From positions 101,168,483 to 101,232,482 of the forward strand of contig CM059190.1 of assembly GCA_030323885.1 (NCBI GenBank): a stretch of 64,000 nucleotides of DNA, written 5' to 3'. The notes beneath the pieces are model-generated. The model saw only the letters and a program-made list of their open reading frames with translations. It had not been told where the DNA came from and did no database searches. Position 1 is the stretch's first letter; each line of letters begins with the position of its first letter. This DNA comes from Branchipolynoe longqiensis. Taxonomy: Eukaryota; Annelida; Polychaeta; Phyllodocida; Polynoidae. Made by a program: the position numbers and the translations under genes. Shown here one piece after another: positions 1 to 11,436 of this stretch.

Positions 1-177
1 TACAGGATGCCGGGTTGAACTCTTAGTCTTATGTACTTGTTTTTAATTTGTCGGTAATATATATATTTTAAACAGTGGTGGGTGTCAAATTTTGACAAGA
101 AATAGCGTTGCGTAATATTTGAATGGCCCCTGTTGTTGATTAACTGTGTGTACCGTCTGCTTACAACTCCCTTACAG

Positions 178-1274
178 CCAGTGACTCTCGCCAAGTTGAA
201 GACAAGGCTGGACAGTAGCGGCCTTGTGATATCACGGTCAACACTTGCCAGGATAATTCAAAAGATGGGATTCCGTTACACACCACCTAAATCAGAGAAG
301 TAAGTGGTCATTTCGCCCCAGATCTTTCAGGTGGTTCTTTTGTTTATATATTCTTATAATTGAAAGAGTCGATATGACTAGACGGCCGAATGAATTGAGC
401 GTCCGATCCCGTTTTAGGAGATCCTGGGATTCGATCCGATAGGTTCGAACCCTTGTTGAGTCAAACCAATGACTTAAAAATTGATACTTGTCGCTTCCTA
501 GCCAGATGCTCGTCGTTATTAGGATAGGACAAGGACTGGTTAGTTCAGTGTCAGGATAATGTGGCTGAGTGGGATATCAGGTCATGGTGCTGGTGGCCTG
601 GTCTCACAGTGGGGCAGCACTATAAAGTCACCATGAGTGCACACTGTCACAAGTTGGTACCCGTCCTGACATGACCTTCGATATTGCCAGGAGGTAAAAC
701 TCCAACAACCAACCAATCTACTGCTGGTGCTGCTGCTTCTACTCCTCCCCCCTCCTCCTACTACTTCTCCTCTTCCCTCTCTACCCGTCCCCCTTCCCAC
801 CAGCATTGCTGACTAGTGTGCATATTATTTGTCAGGGGGAAGACCCAGGAAGAGCGTGAGAAAAACGAAGAGCGTGGCTCGTGGTCCAGAGATAACCTGG
901 CAAAGGAACAATGGGAGATGGAAATACACCAGCGAATAAAGCAACAAGCGGAGAGAGAGGCTGTCCTATCGCAGGCAGTACAGCATGGGAACGCTCAACA
1001 TCAACATACCCAGCAACAACAGCATCAACAACAACAGCATCAACATCAGATCAGAAACAACCAGAAAAGCACAGTGCACACACAAGGTGGTGGAACTGGC
1101 AGAATGGAGTTGGACGACGACCAGCATGGGTACTTGAGGGAGTTTGGACATGAAGAAGATTCTGTCGATGGAGCGAGTGATCGAAGTGATGAAGTGCAGC
1201 TAGGGAACTTTCTACGGGAATTCGGCCAGGAAGCTGTCACAGCTGCTTATGGGGCTGAAGGCGGTCATAGCTAA
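178..1274 (+). CDS. Unrecognised Q/H-rich protein, last two exons (178-299, 836-1274), 5'-partial
   Basis: Seen: an acceptor (cttacag) opens an exon at 178 that is open for 40 codons plus 2 nt and ends at a strong donor (GTAAGT at 300). The next acceptor (tgtcag, 834-835) opens 836-1274 in the matching phase, which continues to a stop at 1272-1274. The first exon encodes a compact basic segment with ISRSTLARIIQKMGFRY, reminiscent of the second helix-turn-helix of Tc1-type transposases. The second exon begins with a charged, probably coiled-coil stretch (EEREKNEERGSW), then a Q/H tract (about codons 60-85 of the exon), then an acidic tail with two copies of the motif [YF]LREFG[HQ]E. I do not recognise the family. 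Inference: host gene, possibly with a transposase-derived DNA-binding fold. No AATAAA is obvious downstream. A SINE occupies the intron. Confidence 0.6.
381..716 (+). mobile_element. SINE family A1, nearly full length, tail type 1
   Basis: A tRNA-like head (gacggccgaatgaattgag, then a B-box-like ggttcgaaccc) leads into a conserved body (aaccaatgacttaaaaattg, then gactggttagttcagtgtca). It ends with tail type 1 (cgtcctgacatgacctt...) and an AAC-rich end. It lies in the last intron of the 178-1274 gene. Same family as copies at 9252, 41499, 45461, 48537, 56258 and 61799. Confidence 0.85.
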
Positions 1275-1682
1275 GAGTTGGCTTTTGGTTTGTTGTTATT
1301 GTTGTTGCGATCATTGACGATTGCGCGTTGACCTCTTCGGGTTGAGGACTTCAGTGTTACTGCCTTTGGCCTGTAGCAACCGTGTTAAAAGTGGGAAGAG
1401 TGGGGGCACAGTGTTAAACGTGTTGTGGCCACTGACCAAAACCTGGGGTACAATGTTTGTGCTTTTATTTTAATATGAAAAAGTAGATTGGCCCGAGCCT
1501 CTGCTGCCACCCCTGTAACTATGGGTCAGCATCTATAAGAAACATCCGATAATCAGCCCCCGAGCCTTTTAATCTTTCATTAATTTGTTTTAAAAAACGC
1601 ACTAAAATTATCCACTTAGGAATATTCTTCTCATCTTGTTCATCTTGTGGTGGGAACAGATTGTAGTGTACATAATATATAG

Positions 1683-2370
1683 AGAGAGAGAGTTGTTGGG
1701 GGAGGGAGGAGAGAGTGGGAGGGGGAGAGACGAGAGAGAGGGGGGAGAGAGAAAATGGAGAGAGGGGTATGAAGGGGGGGTGGAGAGGGGGAAGAAAGAA
1801 GGAGAGAATGCTCACCATAAACATGGTGTAGAAACAATGAGAGAGTGGGAGGGGGGAGAGACGAGAGAGAGGGGGGAGAGAGAAAATGGGGAGAGGGGTA
1901 TGAAGGGGGGGTGGAGAGGGGGGAAGAAAGAAGGAGAGAATGCTCACCATAAACATGGTGTAGAAACAATGAGAGAGTGGGAGGGGGGAGAGACGAGAGA
2001 GAGGGGGGAGAGAGCAAATGGGGAGAGGGGTATGAAGGGGGGGTGGAGAGGGGGGGGGGGAGAAAGAGGGAGAGAATGCTCACCATAAACATGGTGTAGA
2101 AACAATGAGAGAGTGGGAGGGGGGAGAGACGAGAGAGAGGGGGGAGAGAGAAAATGGGGAGAGGGGTATGAAGGGGGGGGTGGAGAGGGGGGAAGAAAGA
2201 AGGAGAGAATGCTCACCATAAACATGGTGTAGAAATAATGAGAGAGTGGGAGGGGGGAGAGACGAGAGAGAGGGGGGGGGAGAGAAAATGGGGAGAGGGG
2301 GATGAAGGGGGGGTGGAGAGGGGGGAAGAAAGAAGGAGAGAATGCTCACCATAAACATGGTGTAGAAACA
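1683..2370. repeat. Purine-rich minisatellite, about five copies of a ~133-bp unit
   Basis: The phrase ctcaccataaacatggtg recurs at about 1811, 1943, 2079, 2212 and 2345, giving a period of 132-136 bp. Between these phrases the + strand is almost pure G/A. The long open frames on both strands here are by-products of the repeat. Each unit carries a small inverted repeat (CACCAT...ATGGTG). Confidence 0.9.
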
Positions 2371-2607
2371 ATCAATCAATCACTCACTCACCTAGTTAGG
2401 GGTGCCGTGAATTTATCAGACGTGGCCTTGTTTACAAACACCCTGTTCATTATCACCCTGTGTTCATATCTGAAGCCTAATCTAGGCTGAAAACTGGGAC
2501 TGTGCTGTGACACAGAATCAGTATCAGCTCATCTATATTTGAGAAGTACAAGAAGCGAAAAGTACACATTTGCATTCTTTGTCGTTTAAAATGCAGAATG
2601 GTCTATG

Positions 2608-2717
2608 TACTACCGTATTCTCGTGGGTTAACACCCATGTGTGGGTAAATGCCCACCCCCAACTTCAGTGATTTGCCAATTTAAACGCCTAGAGCATTAA
2701 CCCGCGAGAATGCAGTA
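2608..2717. mobile_element. Short TIR element (MITE-like), ~110 bp
   Basis: The left end contains cgtattctcgtgggttaa and the right end ttaacccgcgagaatgc. These are inverted complements over about 18 bp with two mismatches. The interior has no coding potential. The superfamily cannot be told from the ends alone. Confidence 0.5.
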
Positions 2718-2719
2718 TA

Positions 2720-3635
2720 TAGTTGTGTCAGTTCAGCCTAATTTATAACTGTAAACAGTTATATACAATATAAACTATGCACGCTTCCGGTAGGAAATTC
2801 TACTGCGCCATCTACCTTGTGTATGGGGAACAGTGATCTTGTCTATAGCTTAATGAGTAAATACCAAAAGCAAAAAAATCGTATTGGCATACCTGAGCAT
2901 CATGTACTCTCTGTTAAAATTGTAGATAATCAGTTTGAAGACTTTTACTGTTAGGCTGAAAGGGTGAATTAATCAACACCTCAGTGTTTGTTTTGGAGAG
3001 GTTCAATATAAGCTGATATTATGAAATTTCTGTTCTGATTATTCATAAGTTGACCGATTGATTTGGTTTACCTAGGTTTGTGCTGGATGACGGTTCTTTG
3101 ATTCAGATCGTTGTCTGATGAATCTGAAGAGATATCGTTCTTAGACAGGTCTCTGACATGAGAAGCGCAGAGCCGCTTCATAATTATATACACTATCTTG
3201 ATCCCTCTGGTATCTGTCAATCTTTCATTCAAAAGCGTTAATACTCAGGGCCTCCAAAACATGACCTGGTAGGCTGTTCCGCACTTCGCTAACGCTCTGA
3301 GTAAATGTTGATAATGGTCACTTCCTATTTTAGATTGATAGAACTGTTCAAAAGAAGCTTGGCTACTCATGTCCCATAGTTGTTAAGCTCAGTACCAACT
3401 TATGTCATCATATTTATCATTTTCACCAATTTGGATAAAGAACCCTGTTAAATATATTGGTAATGGTTGAAATCTTTCCCACGAGTATGTTTGGGTTTAT
3501 GCATACACAAAGACCTACTAAGTGGTTTGGAAGTTTAATTTATTGGTTTCATTATGTAAGTTACACTTTTTCTATGTGTATTTGCGTGTTTCGGATAAAT
3601 GGTAAATAGTCCGATAGTTTTGAGTTTCTGTTTGT
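2720..3635. other. Intergenic, nothing recognised
   Basis: AT-rich unique-looking sequence without an open frame worth reporting, RNA gene or repeat that I can recognise. Confidence 0.5.
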
Positions 3636-3850
3636 TTTTTTTATTTAAATTTTTTTTTTTTTTATTGAGGCTGTATTTATACTGTCCATAGCATGTCAGC
3701 CCGTGTACCCAGGCTTGTTTTCAATGCTGGCCAGCTGTAGTTTTGGTGTTGTCTTACCAAGCAGTAGCTGCTGATAAGTTATTTGATTGTCTGCATTTCA
3801 GTAGCAGATAGATAGTCTGTTGGTATGTTTAGTAGTCTATGTTAGTTAGT
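3636..3850 (-). repeat. Dispersed repeat with T-rich left border (retroposon-like)
   Basis: A T-rich border is followed by a block (tatactgtccatagcat..., caggcttgttttcaatgctg, gcatttcagtagcagataga). The block recurs at 42585-42745 and, more diverged, at about 12490-12560. Read on the - strand it ends in an A-rich tract, which fits a retroposed 3' end. Confidence 0.55.
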
Positions 3851-4015
3851 CATATAAATGGTAGGTGATTATTATCTACCTTACTTTAAACGGAATATTT
3901 TAAATGGATAATCTTGTAGATAGTTGAAGTAAAAGCACCCAAAAATATGGTCATTGTAATTTACTTTGCTTTAGTTTGAAGAAATTTTATTTTAAATAGA
4001 TATTTGAAGTGAAGC

Positions 4016-4064
4016 CCCCGTCCTGATATGACCTTAGATGTTGCTAGGACGTAAAACAACAAAC
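4016..4064 (+). mobile_element. Solo 3' tail (type 1), 49 bp, with 11-bp TSD
   Basis: Only the terminal tail of SINE family A is present. It is flanked by perfect direct repeats TGAAGTGAAGC at 4005-4015 and 4065-4075. The duplication shows that the 49-bp piece was inserted on its own and is not the remnant of a longer decayed copy. It ends in acaacaaac. Confidence 0.8.
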
Positions 4065-4321
4065 TGAAGTGAAGCATGCAAAAATAAATTGTCAACCATG
4101 TCAAAATTCTGACACCACAGGCTTAAGGAGTAACAGGTTCTATTAAATTGACTTAGAATTTCCTTCTATGCAGCAACACATGCTTAATAAGTATTCTCTT
4201 CTATGTAGCAAGAAATGTTTACTAAGTGCACTTGTATCCAACTTGGATATGTAGAATCAAATTTAGCTTAGTGTTTTTATTTAGAAAATTTGATGCTCTC
4301 ATACTATGAAGCTTTAAGATG

Positions 4322-4421
4322 ATCTGACTGAATGGGGATATCGTATCATGGTGCACGGCAGCACTATTAAGATGCCTGGGGTGTGCATTGTTACAAGTTG
4401 GTGCCTGTCCTTATATGCCGG
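4322..4421 (+). mobile_element. SINE family A fragment, body only
   Basis: Degenerate match to the SINE A body (ggggatatcgtatcatggtg, gcagcactattaag, gttacaagttggtgcctgtc). Head and true tail are missing. Confidence 0.55.
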
Positions 4422-4782
4422 GTTGGCATTTTATCAGCGAAGACCTATTTTTGCCAAGACAGTTGCAAAAGCTTGCGAAGACACTACTTTTTACCACATT
4501 TTACTAGCGACAACTAACAAAGAAACCTCTGGTAATTTATGTGGCCTTTAGATAAATGATATCACAACTGTACCATTTAGTTGAACTTTCACAGAGTTGC
4601 TGCGGTTTTTCGTGATATTTTTGGTGCTGTTGTGGAGGTAAACAGGTCAGACACTATTCCGAAAAGGGGGACCCGGCCATACATTTCTGCCATCCCCAGG
4701 CAAGCATCCTAACCATGGGTTATCTAGGCTCCCTGATGCAATCAACCGACCAACACTTGTTTTCTATGCTGCAATATATACT

Positions 4783-5035
4783 TGGGCGGTTCGATTCCCC
4801 GTGCCCCGAGCTCTGTCAATTTGGATTTCCACCGCTGTGTATAACTTACAGCGTCATCAAAGGCCGGTTGCTCTCATACCATGTCTATGTGGTGTGGAAG
4901 GTAAAAAATCCCTTGGGTCGGTAAAAGTGTAGGCTCGGGCTTTCTATCGACCAGCAGTGGAGTGGGGAAGACCAGTTGTCTGTGACTGGGATTTCCCCTG
5001 CTTGGGACAACTAATGTACCAAAAAATAATAAAAA
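4783..5035 (+). mobile_element. SINE family B, 5'-truncated, tail type 2
   Basis: Starts at a B-box-like ggttcgattcccc, runs through the body seen again at 17751 (gatttccaccgctgtgtata, ctcataccatgtctatgtgg) and ends in tail type 2 (agaccagttgtctgtgactg ... aactaatgtacc) with an A-rich end. Confidence 0.75.
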
Positions 5036-6672
5036 AATGAGAGACAAAGAAGTGTTCACACTTCCTGTCTACCATTCGCTATATCGCTATAAATTATATA
5101 GTACATATAACTGAAGAGATTCAAATCGAAATGCCCTACATCCATTTCAGCTGTTTTCTTATATCACAGATGGCTATGAAGCTGACTAACGTTTATCATA
5201 GTTTGGAATAAAATGTGTATAAGGATTGGGTTTGTGTGGTAGTTATATAGCGATTTTTCTATAGTACGGTTTTATTAATTGTGTTTCTTATCTATGAATG
5301 ATGACTCGGTGGTTTTGGCGCCAAATGTGGCGTTTTCCCGATAAAACTGTTAAAATATTATACACAGGTGTGTATTATAAGTGTATACCAGTACATATGT
5401 GTTTATATATATCCAGAAATGTCAGGCATTTTAAACCATTTTCACATTGAAGGGAAATTAATTGAGTCTCCCAATGTTTACAGTGTACGGTAATGTAACA
5501 AAATACATTGTATTAAAACTTTACTGAAAATTTCCAAATAATAAAAGATATGAGATAAATGAGCTATTGTTGAGTGAGTGAGAGACAGGGAGGGGGGAGG
5601 GGTGCAGTTATGGTAAACATTTATTTATTTGAAATCTACAAAATGCCTAATGAATTATCCTGCTTACAGTGTACATCTTAAAATCATTTCCAATTTAAGT
5701 AATTTACCGAATATATGTTTCAGCTTTAGAAAGAAATATTTCAACACCTTCCCCTAAGAAATTGCCAGGAAAAAAACCATCCCAAAACCAATAGACAAAG
5801 CATCCAGTGCTTTTTATAAGACTGAAGCTTTAACAAAAAAATTCAATTTGTCTCAGAAAACCTTGGGTGAATTACTAAAATAAAATAAACACCAGTCATG
5901 ATATGATCTTAGTTGTTACTGTGACGTAATGACCCAACAACTGATAAGGTAGGTTGTGGGCTATTTTCCTACCACCCACCAACAAAGAACGGAGTACAGC
6001 TTTGTGTTGATAATGAATTATTTGGGTCGGCTCGCTCAAAAACCAGGAAGTGTATCATCGTTTACAATTTTTAATTTGTGCAATTAATATGTATATTGCG
6101 TGATATACAGCCATGGTGACAATTATTGAAGAATGAATTCTACATGTTGTCTGTTCGTCTATAAAGTTGCATTAAACATGTTGGCTGCAGGCTAACATGG
6201 GTAATTTGCACACGAGGCTGTGTTCTATTTATAGTTTTCTTCGTGGATCGCCTGCACCTAATACCGTCACTTCGCCGCTCGCTGCTCTACTCACCAGTCC
6301 GATCACCCACTTTATAGGGGTTTGAGCGCTGTACTGCTGTCATCTTCTGCTCGACCATATAACAAGCTGCTCACTACATGCCCGAACTGAACTAACTGAA
6401 CTGAACTGCTCAGGGCGTCTGGGTCTTCGTGCCTGGCCCTCAAATCGCTGCGCCCCCGTTGCCAGCCAAGATTAAATTTTATTAATTTTCTATAAATAAA
6501 TAACCTTAAACGTTTTTATTACCTTATCGTTGTTTCTTGTATGTCTGTTGTGTACGAGTGTGTGAATTACACCCTAATATTAACAATTAATCCTACGGAA
6601 GTTTCTCCAGATGTGGAATTAAAGTTGCAAATTCTGATAGTTTTCATATCGTTATTGTAGTAGTCTCCTGAT
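5036..6672. other. Intergenic; one tail fragment and a GC-rich patch
   Basis: 5895-5941 is a diverged type 1 tail (gtcatgatatgatcttag) with no clear TSD. 6240-6470 is markedly more GC-rich than its surroundings, with no open frame or recognisable family. Nothing else supported. Confidence 0.45.
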
Positions 6673-6713
6673 ATGACCTTAGATATTACTAGGGCGTAAA
6701 ACAAACAATCTTT
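6673..6713 (+). mobile_element. Solo tail type 1 fragment
   Basis: tcctgatatgaccttagata followed by actagggcgtaaaacaaac. Same tail as at 4016, but no convincing target duplication. Confidence 0.55.
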
Positions 6714-7753
6714 AAACTAAATAAGATTAAATTCCTTTTAGCTAATTAAGAATCACATAACTAGACCTGCTCTTTGTCATCTCATATTTAAATCTCCCCA
6801 GTTCTGAAGGATGACCTTATTACTTAGATCATGTTCATGACATCAAGTATTTTATGTGCTGTTCCATGCCCACACTGTGTCTCAATGAAATGAAATCCTC
6901 CCGAAAATACACCGTTTCCATGGTCTGTACACATGTGAAGATATGGAATTCAAGGCTATTTCACCACTATTTTCATTTGCATTTCAGAAAAAAAAAAAAA
7001 CAATGGCAATTTTGGATATATGCGTAATAGACGTATAGGTGTGTGGCTAATATATGTTAACGGGATGCAGTTTGAGACAAAGGAATATGCTAATGAGATG
7101 ACGTCATGGAAAGTTTAGCCGGCGGGTCAAGCGAGCCCTAGGCCGTGAATAAACCATTCAGTATCCAGAAGTCCAAGTGTTCAGACGTTGTACTTTCACA
7201 ATATGGACCCTGCGTTTTAGGATAGTGGAAATATTAGAAATTCCCTGAGTTCTCATATAAATAGAATAACACCAACAATTCATATAAGTTCTTGAGTATT
7301 TTATTTTATTCCACCCTCCCCAAATATATTTTGTATTTCCCCAATATATAATTGATATTCCACTGTTCTTTGTTATAACTGCAATAACATATGACATTGC
7401 AATATCCATGGTATCATTTCAAAGTACTTTCAGTAAGTAGATTTCATAGGCAACAACCACATTCATGTTGGGGTAAAGGGGGGTGGTTGTCTAAACAAAA
7501 GTATCAAATACCTTTAATGTATGAGGCACTATTTCATATGGCAACACTAACAAATGTAGGGAACACTGCTGTATATGGTCCTATCAGAACCTTGAACATT
7601 CAAGCCGTTTATAGAAGTAATACCAGCCGCCACAGAGGAACACAAAAGAAATATAATACAATGCTTCCAGTGAGAGATAATATTTTGAGTGATATAATAA
7701 AGTGACCCCTCAGTCACTTTATCATGCGCAGTGAAGAAACTCTCCCTATAATA

Positions 7754-7800
7754 GCGTCCTGATATGACCTTAGATGTTGCTAGGATGTAAACCCAACAAA
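7754..7800 (+). mobile_element. Solo 3' tail (type 1), 47 bp, with 10-bp TSD
   Basis: Tail gcgtcctgatatgacctt... ending in cccaacaaa, bracketed by perfect direct repeats CCCTATAATA at 7744-7753 and 7801-7810. No SINE head or body is present. Confidence 0.8.
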
Positions 7801-8104
7801 CCCTATAATATAGTGACTTTAGGTCAGTGGATCTTTGTGGTGGGTTAAGGGGGATATGTTGACTCTTTTATTATTTTTTAAAGCCATATGTTTAGCTACT
7901 CATTTTCATGTATTTTGATGTGTATGTCGGCCTATATTACGTGAGATGGTTTGTTTGAAATAAAAATGTGTTATGTTTTTTTATTCTTTTAACCAAAAGT
8001 AACAATCAATTCATATTAGAAAAGAATTAATATTCATGAAAAGACACTTGGAGGGAAATCAGACAATATGATAGGGGAAATCGCTATATTGTGCATAATA
8101 AGTC

Positions 8105-8345
8105 ACTGGAGTCACTCATGGCGACTTCATAGTGCTGTCCCACTGCGAGATCAGACCACCAGCACCATCCCACACGGTCATATTATCCTGATACTGTCCA
8201 ATTTGTGCTATCATATTAATGCCGAGTGCCAGGCTAGGTAGCGACAAGTATAAATTTTATAAGTCATTGGTTTGACTGCTCAGATTCAAAATCCCGACCT
8301 TCCACATGGGAAGTCTGCACTCTACCGATTCGGTGGAGGCAGTGG
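8105..8345 (-). mobile_element. SINE family A2, antisense, tail missing
   Basis: The reverse complement carries the A2 head (accgattcggtgg is the antisense of its A-box part) and the shared body (caatgacttataaaatttat in sense). It lacks the distal tail. Confidence 0.65.
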
Positions 8346-8509
8346 GTTAACTTCAAGATTACTATTATAAGTTTGTACCCCAGCGTTTTGTAACACCTAA
8401 ATCTCAGAATTCTTACTGGTCTCTACCAGAGCCAATCCACTCCATTTCCTTATTCCTACAAAGGGCACCCCACGTACTACACACACAATCATAAGTAACA
8501 TTACTTAAA

Positions 8510-9035
8510 TTCATTGCACCGTTCTTTCACATTTTTAGATTCATGGCAACATTCCATCAAATAATAATTAATCTTTTTCTTATATTCATTGCAGCATTCC
8601 ATCAAATAGTAATTCATCTTTCTTATATTCACAGCACAGTCCATCAAATAGTAATTCATATCTTTTAGATTCATGGCAACATAGAAATTCATATTTTTCT
8701 TAGATTTGTGGTGACAGTCCATCAAATAGTAATTCATATTCATGGCAGCATTCCATCAGATAGAAATTCATCTTTTAGATTCATGGCAACATTCCATCAC
8801 ATAGTAATTTATATGTCTTAGATTCATGGTGACATTCCATTAAAAGGTAATTAATCATTTTCTTAATGATAACATTCCACCAAACAGTAATTCACATTTC
8901 CCTTAGATTCATGGCAACATTTCATCAAATAATAATTCATATTTTTCTTAGATTTGTGGCAACATTCCATCAAATAATAATTCATATTTTTCTTAGATTT
9001 GTGGCAACATTCCATCAAATAGTATTTCATATTTT
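8510..9035. repeat. Minisatellite, ~46-bp unit, about 11 copies
   Basis: Units of the type attccatcaaatagtaatt / cttagattcatggcaac repeat at roughly 44-47 bp. Frames on both strands are repeat by-products (for example runs of NYYLMECCH). Confidence 0.85.
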
Positions 9036-9251
9036 GTTTAACATTAGAAATACTCAAAACATGACACAATGTAGATTACGAGAAAGACTAGCAGGTAATA
9101 TAAGCCTATATGGATTGAACATGTCACTGTGATGTACGTCCTTTGTAGAGTTTGGTAAACAGATGGAGTCTGATATAAAAAGCTCCAACTAAAGTCTCAA
9201 ACCAATTTAGAAATAACCTGGAACTGTACCATCAAGGATGACCAAATGGGT

Positions 9252-9500
9252 AGATTCCTGGTTGAGCCAAACCAATGACATACAAAATTGATACTTGTCG
9301 CTTCCTAGCCAGGCGCTCTGCATTGTTAGGATAAGGCAAGGACTGGTTGGTTCGGTGTCAGGATAATGTGACTGAGTGGGTCATGGTGCTGGTGGCCTGG
9401 TCTCCCAGTGGGGCAACACTACAAAGTCACCATCAGTGTGCGATGTCACCGTCCTGATATGACCTTAGATGTTGCCAACTCCAAGAACCAACCGTCAAAG
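9252..9500 (+). mobile_element. SINE family A1, head partly lost
   Basis: Starts near ggttgagccaaaccaatgac, continues through the complete body and finishes with ccgtcctgatatgacctta and an AAC-rich end. Confidence 0.7.
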
Positions 9501-9789
9501 GTTTTTTAAGTGGACTCTTCACAAAAATAGTTACTGCATGGGTTGAAATGGGGTCATCGCTCACCACTAATGGAGATGACTATTTGTATCCAGGGACCAG
9601 TGGGATGCCGGGTACAAGTCTAGGGCCGGGAGGGCGCCAGTCAAGGTAACGTCACCAGGTCGAGTGGGTGAGAACGTAGCCACATTTCTGGTCTAAATAT
9701 GATGTTCTTTTGGTTGTTGTACATTAGTTGATTAAGCAGGAGAAATTTCAATCGTGGACAATTGGTTTTCCTCATTCCACTGCGTCTTG

Positions 9790-9960
9790 TCCTATCCAAG
9801 TAATGCCGAGTCATTGGTTTGACTCGGCCAGGGTTCCAACCTGACCTACCAAAACGACTTGGTTGGTTGCTTATTGGAGTGTAACTTCCAGGCAACATCC
9901 AAGGTCAAATCCGGACGGCCAAAACGGGAGGTGGGAGCCCAACTCATTCGGCCACCCCGT
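9790..9960 (-). mobile_element. Rearranged SINE family A copy
   Basis: Antisense pieces of body, tail (gttggttgcttattggagtg, then ggcaacatccaaggtcaaat) and head (caactcattcggccaccccg) are joined in an order that differs from the intact SINE. This implies deletion or nested insertion. Confidence 0.5.
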
Positions 9961-10697
9961 TTAGTGTGTTGTGTATGTCAATTACTTATTCGCTACATAT
10001 ATGGTAGTCTATAAACCTGTATCAGGATGTCTACGGCACCGCGTATTCTCATGTGGTCACTAATTCAAGTACCGATGAAGCTCAACATTGCCTCTTTTGT
10101 TCCTTTTACTCATTGAACCAAGACGAGGGGGTACACCCTCCTCCCACCAATCCACTCACACTAAAAGATATTAAGAGTAGACGTAATCTATTTCAAAACA
10201 GATTCATGTTAGTTCAGTGGAATCCTTTCAAGAAGAAAGGATTTAAACCAAAAATTAATGAAGAAAAATAGTGATGCACACAACATGTTTATGCTATTGT
10301 GTAAGATAAGTTTTTTGTTTTTTTTAAATTAGAAAATACTCTTGAACACTAAAGGTTACTGCTGTGCTATATTACTTAACCCTTTGGGGGCAGGGTCACC
10401 TGGAAGTTCTACGCGCTTACAGCTCAGGTGCGCCTGTAGTTGAATTGCAATTTTAGAAATGTTTTCCTGAAAATTTGTAAATCATATCAGAAATACTGTG
10501 CTACCCAATTGCAGATGCATTCAAGCGCTCTCAGATTGTAAGCATGCGAAAGCCGCGGGCACACCTGGGCGATCCCGGCCCCAAAGAGTTAAAGTGGTAA
10601 AGACGCCCTTACACCATGCATTGAACATACAATATGTCTTATCAAGTTTTACTGGCTACTTTTCGAGTGAAGACAACTTAACAAAGTATTCATTAAA

Positions 10698-11028
10698 CAG
10701 GGATGAAAGTGGTCTCCGGGAAAAAAAGCGGAAATGCTGATATTCTCCCATAGGCTTAGCTTTGTCAGGGAATCGCGGAAAATTTCCGGAAGTCAGGTTT
10801 CATACATATTGGTATACACTGATAGCGTTGTGGCGTTTGCACCACATATTAGTATACGCTGATGGTGCTGCAGTGTGAAACAACGTATTGTTTGGTTGGT
10901 TGTTGGAGTTTTACGCCATGGCAACATCTAAGGTCATATCAGGACTGGTGCAACGTATTAGTATACACTTATAGCTCTACAGGAAAAATCCCGGAAATCC
11001 GCGAAATCGCTGAGATCTTTCCTCCCTG
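10698..11028. mobile_element. hAT-like MITE, copy 1, 6-bp TSD
   Basis: Starts CAGGGATGAAAG and ends CTTTCCTCCCTG, an imperfect TIR. It is flanked by ATTAAA at 10692-10697 and 11029-11034. The interior has repeated blocks (tattagtatacgctgatggt) and no coding capacity. The same element without the inner insertion is at 15086-15411. CAGGG ends suggest hAT. A 6-bp duplication is shorter than the usual 8, so the superfamily is tentative. Confidence 0.7.
10890..10950 (-). mobile_element. Solo 3' tail (type 1), 61 bp, nested in a MITE, 9-bp TSD
   Basis: Antisense tail (gttggttgttggagttttac ... atatcaggactggtg) flanked by perfect CAACGTATT at 10881-10889 and 10951-10959. The related MITE at 15086 lacks it, so insertion followed MITE spread. 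Confidence 0.85.
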
Positions 11029-11436
11029 ATTAAAGACGCATAGTCCAATGGTTTTAAGTTTATGTAAATATTTAAAATAAATCATCATACAATAAAAATC
11101 TACATTTTGAAGTAACATTTATTTTAAATGGAAACCAGCTAAATTAATGTTGGCTCTGCACTTCCAAAACTCACACCTTTGGTTTTTAGCACACTAAAAT
11201 GCTCTAGGTTCTAGGAAATTGCTGAATAAGTGCACCAGTATCTAAGTGGACATATAGGATCAAATCTAGTTGTGTGTTTTGGTTTTGAAACTGGATGATT
11301 TCATCGGATCAAAAAGAGCCCATCAATGAGTAACAGTTAATTCAGTGAAATGTACAAGTTGCTCTAGATTATTCAGAGTAAAGAAATAAATATCACATTA
11401 TAATGAGTGGCACTCCCCCCCCCCCCCCACCCAGGT

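Noticed and set aside
1519..2379. Proline/serine-rich proteins on the - strand
   Set aside because: Translation of a purine-rich minisatellite; frames exist in several phases and change with unit length.
6240..6470. Solo LTR or exon in a GC-rich patch
   Set aside because: No TG...CA ends with target duplication and no open frame; composition alone is not enough.
8501..9132. Repeat proteins NYYLMECCH / RFVATFHQIIIHIF
   Set aside because: Both strands are open only because of the 46-bp minisatellite.
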